Of a DNA stretch of 64,000 nt, positions 63,661-64,000 are shown piece after piece. The DNA lies in contig NZ_AQUU01000014.1 in the NCBI RefSeq assembly GCF_000372365.1, forward strand, positions 16,654 through 80,653, written 5' to 3'. How positions within the stretch are numbered: the first letter of the stretch is position 1; each line of letters opens with the position of its first letter. The stretch comes from Aggregatibacter actinomycetemcomitans DSM 8324. GTDB lineage: Bacteria; Pseudomonadota; Gammaproteobacteria; Enterobacterales; Pasteurellaceae. Made by a program: the position numbers and the translations under genes. The notes below the pieces were generated by a model. The model did no database searches. It was not told the origin of the DNA and worked only from the letters and a program-made list of their open reading frames with translations.

Positions 63661-63970
63661 AGCGCGGTTAGAACTGTATAATGCGCAAATTATTAACAAT
63701 TGAAAAAAAGTTCAATTTTTTTCTAAAAAAACTATTGCAAAGAATTAGTAAATACCTATAATACGCGGTCACAACGACGCGCCGTTGTAGGTTTTTATAA
63801 ACAGTGCGTCGTTTTTTGTTCTTTAACAATCAATCATACAAACTGTGTGGGCACTTATAGATTCGTTTTAGATAATTTTAAGATTGAACTTAATAGGTGC
63901 CGGAAGATTCGTTTATTTATATTATTTATAATAGATTAATTAAGTCAGCTATTGAGGGATTAAGCTTTTT
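63661..63970 (+). promoter_or_regulatory. rRNA operon promoters and leader
   Basis: The gap 63453-63970 has no gene. The main promoter is TTGCAA (63735-63740), a 16-base spacer and TATAAT (63757-63762), followed by a GC-rich discriminator. An upstream TATAAT is at 63677-63682. An antitermination boxA, TGTTCTTTAACAA, is at 63817-63829. Between the promoters is a small hairpin AATTGAA/TTCAATT followed by seven T (63698-63722). AT-rich sequence upstream fits an UP element. Confidence 0.8.
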
Positions 63971-64000
63971 GAATTGAAGAGTTTGATCATGGCTCAGATT
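63971..64000 (+). rRNA. rrs: 16S ribosomal RNA, first 30 bases
   Basis: GAATTGAAGAGTTTGATCAT followed by GGCTCAGATT is the universal 5' end of bacterial 16S rRNA. The gene continues beyond the window. Confidence 0.97.

Overview
The window is chromosomal DNA from a member of the Pasteurellaceae, most likely an Aggregatibacter or close relative (genus is inference). The main evidence is the Haemophilus-type uptake signal sequence core AAGTGCGGT and its complement, which I count about 50 times by eye, often as inverted pairs acting as terminators. Gene content agrees: a peroxiredoxin-glutaredoxin fusion beside oxyR, and a tmRNA tag reading ANDEQYALAA. The window ends at the first bases of a 16S rRNA gene.

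Layout. 1-6.4 kb: a type I restriction-modification locus on the minus strand (hsdR, rhuM, hsdS, hsdM running off the edge). hsdR and hsdS are both frameshifted. This block carries Neisseriaceae DNA uptake sequences (three exact AGGTCGTCTGAA, several near matches) and looks imported from a Neisseria-like donor. 6.7-19.9 kb: potD, the complete F0F1 ATP synthase operon atpIBEFHAGDC, rsmG, a divergent HxlR regulator/quinone oxidoreductase pair, mnmG, the chromosomal origin oriC and mioC. 20-26.5 kb: zapB, glpX, a small lipoprotein gene, cysE-gpsA, secB-yibN and dcuB. 26.7-32.6 kb: a two-gene CydDC-like ABC exporter, fabR-oxyR, and the OxyR-linked peroxiredoxin-glutaredoxin. 32.7-40.7 kb: slyX, fkpA, yheO-tusDCB (tRNA 2-thiouridine sulfur relay), a cystine-type ABC importer, a PuuB-like oxidase and a patatin-like lipoprotein.

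40.8-42.5 kb is an AT-rich island without uptake signals. It holds a Panacea-domain (SocA/GepA-like) antitoxin gene followed 2 bases later by a RelA/SpoT-domain toxin (toxSAS-like). Each gene is one base out of frame at a homopolymer: a run of seven G in the antitoxin and a run of five A in the toxin. This is the most interesting accessory system here, either a silenced or switchable toxin-antitoxin/defence locus or a pair of sequencing errors.

42.6-49 kb: murQ-anmK (anhydro-muropeptide recycling), glmU, a TPR plus DUF218 exported protein, deoR and deoC. 49.1-51.7 kb is a decayed zone with two IS3-family remnants and two orphan gene fragments, next to the tmRNA gene ssrA. 52.2-63.5 kb: ynbE-ydbH (intermembrane bridge, without a recognisable ydbL), a MarC-family protein, the ABC-F protein YheS, recA with a LexA box and recX, ridA, tktA and talB. 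The last 500 bases are the leader and start of an rrn operon.
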